Origin: an uncultured Prevotella sp.
Lineage (GTDB): Bacteria; Bacteroidota; Bacteroidia; Bacteroidales; Bacteroidaceae
DNA: 63,736 nt
Direction: 5' to 3'
Assembly (NCBI GenBank): GCA_905233825.1
Contig: CAJOFE010000009.1
Span: forward strand, 1 to 63,736
Shown: piece after piece, positions 42,405 to 52,300 of the stretch
Layout of the letters: every line of letters starts with the position of its first letter
Numbering within the stretch: the stretch's first letter is position 1
Notes under the pieces: generated by a model
The model's database searches: none
What the model was told of the DNA's origin: nothing
The model's input: only the letters and a program-made list of their open reading frames with translations
Program-made: the position numbers and the translations under genes

Positions 42405-45400
42405 ATGAAGAATGAAGAAATTGCTTCCGCGTCTGGTGTGAGGCTATTCAAGGTGATAGCCTTGTTCTTCATTCTTCATTTTTCATTCTTCTTTTCCAGT
42501 TGTTCGCCTGTTGATAGGCAAGCGGCGGACAAGCTGAATGATCTTTCATACGCCTATCACTATCGTTCGCTCGATTCTACAGAAGTTTATGCTCGTCAGG
42601 CGATGGGCTTGCCGTCGTGTGACGATGATGCCCGTGCCGAAGCACTCAACAATCTGGCTTTCGTATGCATCGCCCGTATGCAGTATGAGGAAGCCCGCCA
42701 GATGCTCGACCTTATTCCGCAGACCACCGACAACCAGCTGGAATTGCTTATCAGCTACATCCAGCAGATGCGACTCTGTCAGCGTATGTCCAGCAATCGC
42801 GCCTTCTACGATTATCGCGAGCAGGCCATGCGTGCCCTGCGTCGCATTCAGGAGGAGCGCTCCACGCTGAACGATCGTCAGCTGCAACGGCTCATCTATG
42901 CTGAGAGCGAGTTGGCTATCGTCACTTCCACCTATTATTATTATATAGGACTGGAGCGTCAGTCGGCTCAGACTTTGGAAACCATGCCCAGCGAACTGGA
43001 GCGTGACACGGCTCAGTATCTGAACTACCTCTATAATGTGGGTGCCGGTGGTGTGATTACCACAGGTACGCAGGAGGAAATCAACCAGACGGAGTTCGAC
43101 CACCTGATGCGTTGCTACCTGCTGTCGCAGAAGGCGCATATCGTCTATTTCACGGCCAACTCGTTAGAGGCGCTGGCTGAACATCTGATGGTCGATGAAT
43201 ATCGTGAGCAGTTGATTCGCGACAACCTGCCTGCCTTCAAGTATTTCAATCCCGACGGTATCAGCGACGACTCTTTGGCTTTAAGCATGGCCGGACACTC
43301 GCTCGACATCTTCACGGCCTATGGCGACGTCTATCAGATAGCGGGTGCCCACCGAACTCTGGCCTCCTGCTATCTGGCCGACGACAATTACGAACAGGCG
43401 CTCACCCATCTGCATCTGGCCTTGGCCGACACTACGATCAACAAGGCTCCCGACCTGGTGGCCAGTATTCGCGAACAGCTTAGCGTAGCCTACGCGGCCA
43501 TCGATGATAAACCCAGTAGTGACCAGAACCGCAACATCTATCTTGACCTGCAGGAGCAGACCCGTCAGGATCGCTCGTTGGAGGCACTCGCCGGACAACT
43601 GGAGCATGAGGCTACCCAGCTCAACTTGCTCATCTGGGCCGTTGTGGCAGCCATCGTCGTGCTGGTATTGTTGCTACTCATGTTCTTCTTCCGGAAAAAG
43701 AATCATGGCGTAGGTAGCGACAAGGAGTTGCAACAGCAGGAGGACGAACTGAAGGAACAGCTGGCTATGGCCCGTCTGCGCGTGGAACGTGGCGAGCGGC
43801 TGGCGCTGGAGCAACGAGCCAAGATATCACTCGTCAATAGCATCACCCCGCTCATCGACCGCATCATCCACGAGGCAAATCGCGTAGCTGCTGCTGATAC
43901 GTCAGGAGAGACCGGGATGGCAGAATCGTTGGAATACATCAGCGAGCTTACTGACAATATCAACGAACAAAACGACGTGCTGACCCATTGGATTCAGCTG
44001 CGTCAGGGTGAACTGAGCCTGCACGTCGAGACCTTCCCCTTGCAGCAGCTCTTCGACATCGTGGGCAAGAGCCGACGCAGCTTCAGCATGAAGCATATCA
44101 CCTTAGAGGTAGAGCCCACCGAGAGCCGCGTCAAGGCCGACAAGGTGCTGACGCTCTTCATGATTAACACGCTGGCTGATAATGCGAGGAAGTTCACGCC
44201 TGAGGGAGGCCACGTGCGCATTTGCTCGGAAGAGACCGACGACTATGTGGAGATTTCCGTCTGCGATACGGGTACAGGCATGGACGAAGAGCAGCTGGCA
44301 CATGTCTTTGAACGTAAAATCATCGTAGAAGACAAATCTCAAACCTCGAACCTCAAGTCCCAGTCCTCTCATGGTTTTGGCCTGCTCAATTGTAAGGGCA
44401 TCATCGAGAAGTACCGCAAGATGAGCAAGATATTCGCCGTATGCCAGCTGTCGGCAGAAAGCAAGATAGGGCAGGGGAGCCGCTTCTGGTTCCGTCTGCC
44501 CAAAGGCGTGGCGCTGAGTCTGTGGCTATTAGCCATTAGCCTTTGGCCATTGGCAGCTAAGAGCCAGCACCTAATAACCAACAGCCCGCTCGCAAGGGCG
44601 AGCGTCTATGCTGACTCTGCCTATTTCTGCAACATCAATGGCGACTATGAGCGAACGCTGAGCTATGCCGACTCCTGCCGGCACAATCTGAATACCTATT
44701 ACCTGACTCATAACCCTGAGAAGAGCGACACGTTGCAACGCATGGGCGACCTGTCGTTGGTGCCGCCGGAGATTATCTGGTATCGCGACAGCCTGCGCAT
44801 CAACTACGAAATACTGCTCACCATTCGCAACGAGAGTGCTGTAGCGGCTTTGGCCCTGCACCAATGGCAGCTCTATCAGTATAACAACCGCATCTACACC
44901 CAGCTGTTCAAGGAGATGTCGGCCGACCCGACGCTCGACGAGTATTGCCGCAAGATGCAGCAGTCGCAGGCCAACAAGCAGGTGGCTGTCATCCTGCTGG
45001 TGCTGCTCTTCATCTCTATTCTGGTGGCTGTGGCGTGGCAGGTGCTTGTCTTGATGGGTAAGGCTGCCCGTAGGCAGCAGGAACAACAGGCCCGGCTGGA
45101 ACTGACCAGCGACGAGATAGCCCGTGCAGAACAGGAGGAGGGCGCCCTGCATGTCAGCAATTCCGTGCTCGACAACTGCCTCTCCACATTGAAGCACGAG
45201 ACCATGTACTATCCCAGCCGCATCCGTCAGCTCATCGACAATGGCGACGAGGGGTCGTTGCCCGAGGTGGCGTCCTACTATCGTGAGCTATATGGCATCC
45301 TGAGCCTGCAGGCCACGCGTCAGACGGAGCATGCCCGTCTGCATCTGCGTCCGTTAGAGCATGAGGTGCTGGGCGACCCTGTGCTCATCGGCTATCTCTT

Positions 45401-45695
45401 CGAGATCCTGCGCAAGCAGTCGGGAGAGAAGAGTCTGGACGCCAGTTACCAGTCTAACGACGACAAGTATGTGATATGTACAGTCCGCATGCCTCAGCTC
45501 CGGCTGACGGAGCAGCAGGCTTCCTTGCTCTTTACCCCTGCCATCGACAACATCCCCTATCTGCTTTGCCGGCAGATAGTACGCGATCATGGCGAGGCCA
45601 CCAACCGTCGTGGTTGTGCCATCAGGGCCGAATTATCGGAAAACGGTTCTGCCGTTATTGTCATCACCCTTCCAAGAATCAATCGTAAATCTTAA
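42405..45695 (+). CDS. Double-module sensor histidine kinase (DUF5112/DUF5113-like)
   Basis: 1096 residues, two sensor-kinase modules in one chain. Module 1: lipoprotein-type signal (about 14-33, Cys33), periplasmic TPR-like sensor (about 40-395), membrane span (about 406-430), H-box His489 followed by Glu, and an intact ATPase (N-box N588-N593, G1 at 621-626, G2 SHGFGLLNCKG). Module 2: membrane span (about 703-718), a shorter periplasmic TPR-like sensor, span (about 860-884), His931-Glu, and an ATPase that lacks the N-box asparagine and the DxGxG loop. The four spans give a consistent topology with both kinase parts in the cytoplasm. Kinase 2 probably accepts phosphate or scaffolds (inference). 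A GTG at 42438 is an alternative start giving a more typical signal peptide. Three segments are encoded by intergenic-type repeats. Confidence 0.85.
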   Translation: MKNEEIASASGVRLFKVIALFFILHFSFFFSSCSPVDRQAADKLNDLSYAYHYRSLDSTEVYARQAMGLPSCDDDARAEALNNLAFVCIARMQYEEARQMLDLIPQTTDNQLELLISYIQQMRLCQRMSSNRAFYDYREQAMRALRRIQEERSTLNDRQLQRLIYAESELAIVTSTYYYYIGLERQSAQTLETMPSELERDTAQYLNYLYNVGAGGVITTGTQEEINQTEFDHLMRCYLLSQKAHIVYFTANSLEALAEHLMVDEYREQLIRDNLPAFKYFNPDGISDDSLALSMAGHSLDIFTAYGDVYQIAGAHRTLASCYLADDNYEQALTHLHLALADTTINKAPDLVASIREQLSVAYAAIDDKPSSDQNRNIYLDLQEQTRQDRSLEALAGQLEHEATQLNLLIWAVVAAIVVLVLLLLMFFFRKKNHGVGSDKELQQQEDELKEQLAMARLRVERGERLALEQRAKISLVNSITPLIDRIIHEANRVAAADTSGETGMAESLEYISELTDNINEQNDVLTHWIQLRQGELSLHVETFPLQQLFDIVGKSRRSFSMKHITLEVEPTESRVKADKVLTLFMINTLADNARKFTPEGGHVRICSEETDDYVEISVCDTGTGMDEEQLAHVFERKIIVEDKSQTSNLKSQSSHGFGLLNCKGIIEKYRKMSKIFAVCQLSAESKIGQGSRFWFRLPKGVALSLWLLAISLWPLAAKSQHLITNSPLARASVYADSAYFCNINGDYERTLSYADSCRHNLNTYYLTHNPEKSDTLQRMGDLSLVPPEIIWYRDSLRINYEILLTIRNESAVAALALHQWQLYQYNNRIYTQLFKEMSADPTLDEYCRKMQQSQANKQVAVILLVLLFISILVAVAWQVLVLMGKAARRQQEQQARLELTSDEIARAEQEEGALHVSNSVLDNCLSTLKHETMYYPSRIRQLIDNGDEGSLPEVASYYRELYGILSLQATRQTEHARLHLRPLEHEVLGDPVLIGYLFEILRKQSGEKSLDASYQSNDDKYVICTVRMPQLRLTEQQASLLFTPAIDNIPYLLCRQIVRDHGEATNRRGCAIRAELSENGSAVIVITLPRINRKS

Positions 45696-45701
45696 ATAAC
45701 C

Positions 45702-46421
45702 ATGTTGGAAAAATTCAAAGTCATCATCGTAGAGGACGTGCCGCTGGAACTGAAAGGCACGCTGGGTATCATACGCAACGACATTCCCGAGGCTGAGGTC
45801 ATCGGAACTGCCGACAACGAGACAGCCTACTGGCGACTGCTGAAACAGCAGCTGCCCGACCTTGTGCTGCTCGACCTGGGACTGGGAGGCTCTACCACCG
45901 TGGGTGTGGAGATCTGCCGTCAGACTAAAGAAATGTACCCGCAGGTGCGCGTACTTATATTTACAGGCGAGATTCTGAACGAGAAACTATGGGTCGATGT
46001 GCTCGACGCAGGTGCCGACGGCATTATCCTGAAGACTGGCGAGCTGCTCACGCGCAACGATGTCGTGGCTGTCATGTCGGGCAAGCAGCTGGTATTCAAC
46101 GAGCCCATCCTGAAGAAGATCGTTGATCGGTTCAAGCATAGCGTGGGCTCGCAGCTTGCTCAGCAGGAGGCACTTGTCAATTACGAGATTGACGAGTACG
46201 ACGAGCGTTTCCTGCGCCATCTGGCTTTGGGCTATACGAAAGACCAGATTACCCAGTTGCGTGGTATGCCCTTTGGCGTGAAGAGTCTGGAGAAACGTCA
46301 GAACGAGCTGGTGCAGAAGCTGTTCCCCGATGGGCGTAGCGTCAACGCCACCCGTCTGGTGGTACGTGCCCTTGAGCTGCACATCCTGGATATTGACAAT
46401 CTGGAACCCGATGAGGAATAA
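45702..46421 (+). CDS. Response regulator with non-classical output domain
   Basis: 239 residues. The receiver domain (about 5-125) has the acidic pair in VIIVEDVP, the phosphoacceptor aspartate in LVLLDLGLGG (about 58), threonine in LIFTGEI and lysine in ILKTGEL. The C-terminal ~90 residues (DEYDERFLRHLALGYTKDQITQL) resemble a LuxR-like HTH core but lack a typical recognition helix; RGMPFGVKSLEKRQNELVQKLF occupies that place (in part). It follows the double kinase by 6 nt and is its evident partner. The next gene overlaps its end by 11 nt. Confidence 0.88.
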   Translation: MLEKFKVIIVEDVPLELKGTLGIIRNDIPEAEVIGTADNETAYWRLLKQQLPDLVLLDLGLGGSTTVGVEICRQTKEMYPQVRVLIFTGEILNEKLWVDVLDAGADGIILKTGELLTRNDVVAVMSGKQLVFNEPILKKIVDRFKHSVGSQLAQQEALVNYEIDEYDERFLRHLALGYTKDQITQLRGMPFGVKSLEKRQNELVQKLFPDGRSVNATRLVVRALELHILDIDNLEPDEE

Positions 46422-47007
46422 GATTATTGGCTATTCGGCATTGGCGCTGGCCTTGGCTTTGGTGGTGCTGGCGCTATTGTCGTGGCTGCTGTCGGCTACG
46501 ATGGGCGAGGGTGTGCGCTCGTTGCTCTCGTCCGAGGGCATCCGCTTCTTCCTCGGAGGCTTTACCACCATGCTGCTCCATCCGGCATTAATATGGATAC
46601 TGTTGTTGGCTATGGCGTGGGGATGTATGAAGGGTAGCGGCATCTTCCAGCTATTCCGCGCTCCTCATTCCACTTTCACCTCTCGCCACTCGCTTATCCT
46701 TCCAGCCGTACTCCTGATTATCTACGTCTGCGTTGTTCTGCTGCTTACCGTTACCCCTCATGCCGTATTGCTTTCGTCTACCGGACGGCTCTGGCCTTCG
46801 GCTTTCAGTCGTGCGTTGGTACCCCTTGTGGCTTTCGGATTAATACTCTTTTCTACGGCCTATGGCATTATGTCGCGTCGTTTCCTCTCTTTGGCCGACA
46901 TCTGCCAGTCGCTCACTAACGGCATCGCCTCCGCAGCTCCCTTACTGCTCCTCTACGTCCTCTTCATGCAGCTCCTCGCCTCTCTTCGTTTCGTCTTTGC
47001 TTTCTGA
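46411..47007 (+). CDS. Short AbgT-transporter-like membrane protein
   Basis: 198 residues with about five membrane spans. EGVRSLLSSEGIRFFLGGF and PALIWILLLAMAWGCMKGSG resemble the first part of AbgT p-aminobenzoyl-glutamate transporters, which are about 500 residues; the transport half is absent. The ATG at 46411 lies within the response regulator (11-nt overlap), so translation is coupled. Its position suggests a membrane partner of the two-component system rather than a transporter, but this is inference. Its last 66 nt overlap the end of dedA on the other strand. Confidence 0.7.
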   Translation: MRNKIIGYSALALALALVVLALLSWLLSATMGEGVRSLLSSEGIRFFLGGFTTMLLHPALIWILLLAMAWGCMKGSGIFQLFRAPHSTFTSRHSLILPAVLLIIYVCVVLLLTVTPHAVLLSSTGRLWPSAFSRALVPLVAFGLILFSTAYGIMSRRFLSLADICQSLTNGIASAAPLLLLYVLFMQLLASLRFVFAF

Positions 47008-47622
47008 GGAGATGTTCTTCTTTCTGTAGTGCCTTACCACGAAGAAAGCAACAACAAGGACTACGATGGCGATGATGCCCAGCACGATATAGTGGTTATA
47101 TTTCTCGATGGTGGCGTCGAGCTCATCCTCGGGAACGACGCTATGCAGATACCAGCCGAGAACGGCGAGTATGCTGTGCCATGCGCCGGCTCCCAGCGTG
47201 GTGTAGAGCAGGAACTTCCAGTAGTTCATACGCGCCAGTCCGGCAGGCAGGCTGATGAGATGGCGGATGCCGGGGATCAGTCGGCCCGTGAGCGTGGCTG
47301 CCACGCCATGATGGTCGAAGTAGCGCTCGCTCTTCTCTACCTTCTCCTGATTCAGCAGGCACATCTTGCCCCATTTGCTGTTGGCGAACTTATAGATGAC
47401 GGGACGCCCCACGTAGAGGGCTACCGCATAGTTGATAGAGGCTCCGATGGCGGCTCCGATGGTGGCGAAAAGCACTACGAGGAAAACGTTCAGGCTGCCT
47501 CCTGCGGCGTGATAGGCGGCGGGAGCCACGACCAGTTCTGAGGGAACGGGCACGACGGTACTCTCCAAGAGCATCAGCAAAAGTATGTTCGGGTAGGTGA
47601 GGTTATTGAGCAACCAGTTCAT
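46942..47622 (-). CDS. DedA family membrane protein
   Basis: 226 residues, DedA/SNARE-associated family. Motifs: ESTVVPVPSELVVAPAAYHAAGG (in part), the GAAIGASINYAVALYVGRP loop, and the signature GRLIPGIRHLISLPAGLARMN with its essential arginines. DedA proteins are undecaprenyl-phosphate or phospholipid flippases/scramblases, needed for envelope integrity. The charged C-terminal tail (SSESKDETKRGEELHEED) is encoded opposite the last membrane span of the convergent AbgT-like gene, an unusual 66-bp coding overlap. Confidence 0.92.
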   Translation of the reverse strand: MNWLLNNLTYPNILLLMLLESTVVPVPSELVVAPAAYHAAGGSLNVFLVVLFATIGAAIGASINYAVALYVGRPVIYKFANSKWGKMCLLNQEKVEKSERYFDHHGVAATLTGRLIPGIRHLISLPAGLARMNYWKFLLYTTLGAGAWHSILAVLGWYLHSVVPEDELDATIEKYNHYIVLGIIAIVVLVVAFFVVRHYRKKNISSESKDETKRGEELHEEDVEEQ

Positions 47623-47681
47623 AAGTGAAGTTTGAATTTTGATTTTTGAAGTTTGAAGTGTGGCTTCGTAATTCCTCCATT

Positions 47682-49127
47682 CTACTTCTTTCTGTTGAGG
47701 AATTCGTAATAGTCTTTCGGCTCCACGTCATCGGGGAAGATATGCGACAATGCTACCTGGCATTCCTGTGGACAACGCTCGCAGGCGGTCTTGAGGTAGC
47801 TGAGGAACTCGTCGTATTTCTTCAGGTCGTAGCACACAAGGGCCATGTAGGCATATCCCTCGTTGTAGTCGGGAGGAATAATCTGGAAGAACTTGCAGAA
47901 GAGGGTGTAGGCGGCTTCCAGGTAGTGGTTGTCGTAGATGGAGACGATGACGCGCATCAGGGTGTTATTGGGCGTTTCGCTACTGACTACGGCCTGCCGG
48001 TAGTATTTCTCGGCCTTCTTGACATCGCCTGCACCCAGCATGATGTGACCACGCACCACCAGCGTCTGCACCTTGTCGGCTCCATGCTGGTCGGCCTTGT
48101 CAAGTATCTGCATGGCTTTCTGCTTGTCGCCTTCTTCGCTATAGCCGAATGCCAGCTCCTGACAGATGTCCGACAGGTAGGGCGAGTCCGCCTCGACGTC
48201 GTCCGTGGCGTAGCTCTCTGCCAATTCGAGGGCCTGTTCCAGACGGACGAGGGCTTCCTTGTTGCGTCCCAGGTTGATGAGGCAGGTGCCTTGGTGCATC
48301 AGTCCGAACTCGTCGTCGGGCATGTGCTGGCTGTAGCGCTCAAAGTATTTCAGGGCCTCTTCGAAATTGTTCAGGCGATAGAGGGCGTTGGCTTTCGCCA
48401 GCAGTCCCTCGGGGTCGTTGGGGTCGATGGCAATGGCATACTCGCTACTCTCTATCGAACCGCTGTAATTCTCGTTCATGAACTGTGTCGAGGCGAGCGC
48501 GTTCCAATAGTGCTTGGAGAAGGGATCGGTATCGATGAGCTCGCTCCACAGCTTCTCGCTGTCCTGGTACTTGCCCAGGCCGAAGAGGGTGCGGGCCATC
48601 AGCTCCTTGAACTCGGGTGAGTCTTCCTGATGCGCGCGGGCCATCCATTGCATGGCCTGTTCGGGATAGTGGTAGTCGGCAAAGATGTTGGCCACATCGA
48701 CCACGTAGTCCTGGTATTCCTCGGGCGGTACCTTCTTGAACTCCGTGCGCAGATACTTGTCGGCCTCTTCCACGCGCTCCTCGGCGAGCATGATCTCGGC
48801 CTTGTCATAGACATAGTCGGGCTCGTCGGTCTCGACAATCTGTTCCAGATACTCCTTGGCCTTGTCGGTATCTCCTTTCCACAGGGCCTCGTGAATCTTG
48901 TAGGTCAGTGGAGCGATGGCACCCGGCGCGAGGCTGAGAGCCAGGTTGATGGCTTCGTCGGCCTCGTCGAAACGGTCGTTCATCTGGTAGTAGTCGGCGA
49001 TTTCCGACAGCTCGTCAGCATCCATGAACACAGGCATTCCCGTGTCCTTGGCATTCTCGTATTCTGCGAGCAGCTCGCGGAATTCCTTGCTGTCAAAATA
49101 GTCGTCGCCAGTCTTCTTCATCTCCAA
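47682..49127 (-). CDS. Cytosolic TPR protein
   Basis: 481 residues without signal or membrane span. From about 45 to 440 it consists of tetratricopeptide repeats (helix pairs such as YALYRLNNFEEALKYFERYS-like units and AEKYYRQAV); the N-terminus (FDSKEFRELLAEYENAKDTG) is acidic. Such proteins are assembly scaffolds, and the partner is unknown. It lies 40 nt after glnS in a pyrimidine-rich CTCCTTC repeat and may be co-transcribed with it. Confidence 0.8.
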   Translation of the reverse strand: MEMKKTGDDYFDSKEFRELLAEYENAKDTGMPVFMDADELSEIADYYQMNDRFDEADEAINLALSLAPGAIAPLTYKIHEALWKGDTDKAKEYLEQIVETDEPDYVYDKAEIMLAEERVEEADKYLRTEFKKVPPEEYQDYVVDVANIFADYHYPEQAMQWMARAHQEDSPEFKELMARTLFGLGKYQDSEKLWSELIDTDPFSKHYWNALASTQFMNENYSGSIESSEYAIAIDPNDPEGLLAKANALYRLNNFEEALKYFERYSQHMPDDEFGLMHQGTCLINLGRNKEALVRLEQALELAESYATDDVEADSPYLSDICQELAFGYSEEGDKQKAMQILDKADQHGADKVQTLVVRGHIMLGAGDVKKAEKYYRQAVVSSETPNNTLMRVIVSIYDNHYLEAAYTLFCKFFQIIPPDYNEGYAYMALVCYDLKKYDEFLSYLKTACERCPQECQVALSHIFPDDVEPKDYYEFLNRKK

Positions 49128-49167
49128 CTACTTACTCCTTCCTCCTTCTCTCCTTCCTCCTTCCTAC

Positions 49168-50922
<1,755 letters not shown>

Positions 50923-50949
50923 ATTTATTCTTTTTTTCGTTTTCGGGTG

Positions 50950-50980
50950 CAAAGGTACGAATAAGTGAGCGAAATGCAAA
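50950..50980 (-). promoter_or_regulatory. glnS promoter
   Basis: On the minus strand TTTG (50977-50980), 19 nt, TACCTTTG (50950-50957). The spacer contains GCTCACTTATTCG, shared with the rpiB and DUF4160 promoters. Confidence 0.8.
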
Positions 50981-51598
50981 AGGAAAAGTCATTTTTCTTT
51001 AAGCATTCAATCGTGCCTAAAGAAAAAAAGAACGTAGTAAAGTACCAACGAGGAGGCGTCAAAAACAATTTCAGATGCAGCTAGAATACCATCGATTTCG
51101 GCCAAAAAGATAGTCATTTTGCCACACAACCCCTTCCAAGTGAGTTGTTATGCTAAGAAATCCGAACTATTTATTGAAAATTCTGAACCACTAATATGTG
51201 CGCAAAAATAGGGGGAAAGCATCGGAAACAGGGGTTTATGCACGTTTTTTGATGCCTGAGAGAGCGGATTTTGATAGTTTCTGTCCTTTATTGAGGTCCA
51301 ACATCTTAGGCGCAGAGGCTTTACTGATATCGTATCTCATTGATTATTAGCTTTTTATATGATTTATACTTGTTGTTGTCTTACAGTCTTACAGTCTTAC
51401 AGTTGTTTTTTGAGGGGTGTACTATTCTTCTAATTATATATAACTATCTATATATTAATAAGTTATATAATATAATAAGGAGATGTGTACCCTCATTTTT
51501 TAATTGTAAGATTGTAAGACTGTAAGATTTCTCATTGTCTTCACCCTTCCTCTATCAGGCCCTCCAGCGCCATACAGATTTCGTGATAGACTCCGAGG
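50981..51598. other. Gene-free region with a large imperfect inverted repeat
   Basis: No credible gene in about 620 bp; the one short frame lies in AT-rich DNA. The first 350 bp are unremarkable. 51380-51527 is an imperfect inverted repeat (separate entry). Confidence 0.6.
51380..51527. repeat. CTTACAGTCTTACAG inverted repeat around an AT-rich core
   Basis: Three tandem CTTACAGT units at 51380-51404 face three inverted CTTACARTT units at 51502-51527, and inside them TGAGGGGTGTAC faces the inverted TGAGGGTACAC. The 60-bp centre is almost pure A/T (TATATAA steps). It could be a mobile-element scar, a replication or recombination site, or a structured RNA. Confidence 0.6.
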
Positions 51599-52300
51599 CT
51601 ATAAGATGTCCAGCAGCTCGCTGAAATGCTCTATCTGCACCATGCGCTCATGCTCGAAGTGTTCGTGGTGCTCCAGCTGCCAGGTGACGTGGAAGGGGAT
51701 ATATACGCCCAGGCTGCCGATGGCCAGGGCTGGGGCGATGTCGCTCTTCAGCGAGTTGCCCACCATGAGCAGCTCGTCGGGCTGTATGCTGAGCTTGCGG
51801 CAGAGGTCGCGGAACTCTTTCTCGCCCTTGTCGCTGGTTATCTCTACATGGTCGAAATAGGGCAGCAGGCCTGAGCGTTGTAGCTTGTGCTCCTGGTCGA
51901 GGAGCTCGCCTTTGGTGAAACAGACCAGGGATAGGCCCACCTCCGTCCTTTTCCTAAGCGCCTTTAGCGTCTCTTCCACTTCGGGCAGGGGTGTGCAGGG
52001 GAACTCCAGCAGGGTGTAGCATTCTTGCAGGATGCGGCTGATGACGTCAGCAGGCATCTCGTTGCGGCTGACGCGCATGGCTGTCTCCAGCATCGACAGG
52101 GTGAAGGCTTTCACGCCGTAGCCCAGCAAGCGCATGTTCTTGCGCTCGGTGGCGAAGAGCTCGAGGGCTGCCGTCTCGCGATCTACCCAGGGCGTGAGCT
52201 CGTCGTAGAGATGGCGCATGACGATCTCGAAATGTCCCTGACAGTCCCACAGGGTGTCGTCGGCATCGAAGGCTATGACTTTTATCTTTTCTGTATTCAT
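51599..52300 (-). CDS. HAD-superfamily hydrolase
   Basis: 233 residues. Motif I AFDADDTLWDCQG (nucleophile Asp and acid Asp), motif II serine/threonine near LSLVCFTKGE with the lysine in motif III, and motif IV GNSLKSDIAPAL. The cap is helical (about 20-105), as in phosphoglycolate phosphatase/haloacid dehalogenase-like proteins. The substrate is unknown. Start and the preceding stop share ATGA (4-nt overlap), so it is coupled to the secreted protein gene upstream. Confidence 0.85.
   Translation of the reverse strand: MNTEKIKVIAFDADDTLWDCQGHFEIVMRHLYDELTPWVDRETAALELFATERKNMRLLGYGVKAFTLSMLETAMRVSRNEMPADVISRILQECYTLLEFPCTPLPEVEETLKALRKRTEVGLSLVCFTKGELLDQEHKLQRSGLLPYFDHVEITSDKGEKEFRDLCRKLSIQPDELLMVGNSLKSDIAPALAIGSLGVYIPFHVTWQLEHHEHFEHERMVQIEHFSELLDIL

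Noticed and set aside
47646..48620. 324-residue frame opposite the TPR gene
   Set aside because: Val/Gly/Leu-rich shadow translation; the TPR frame has clear repeats.
51340..51525. 61-residue frame in the AT-rich inverted repeat
   Set aside because: Made of repeat DNA and Ile/Tyr-rich by composition only.
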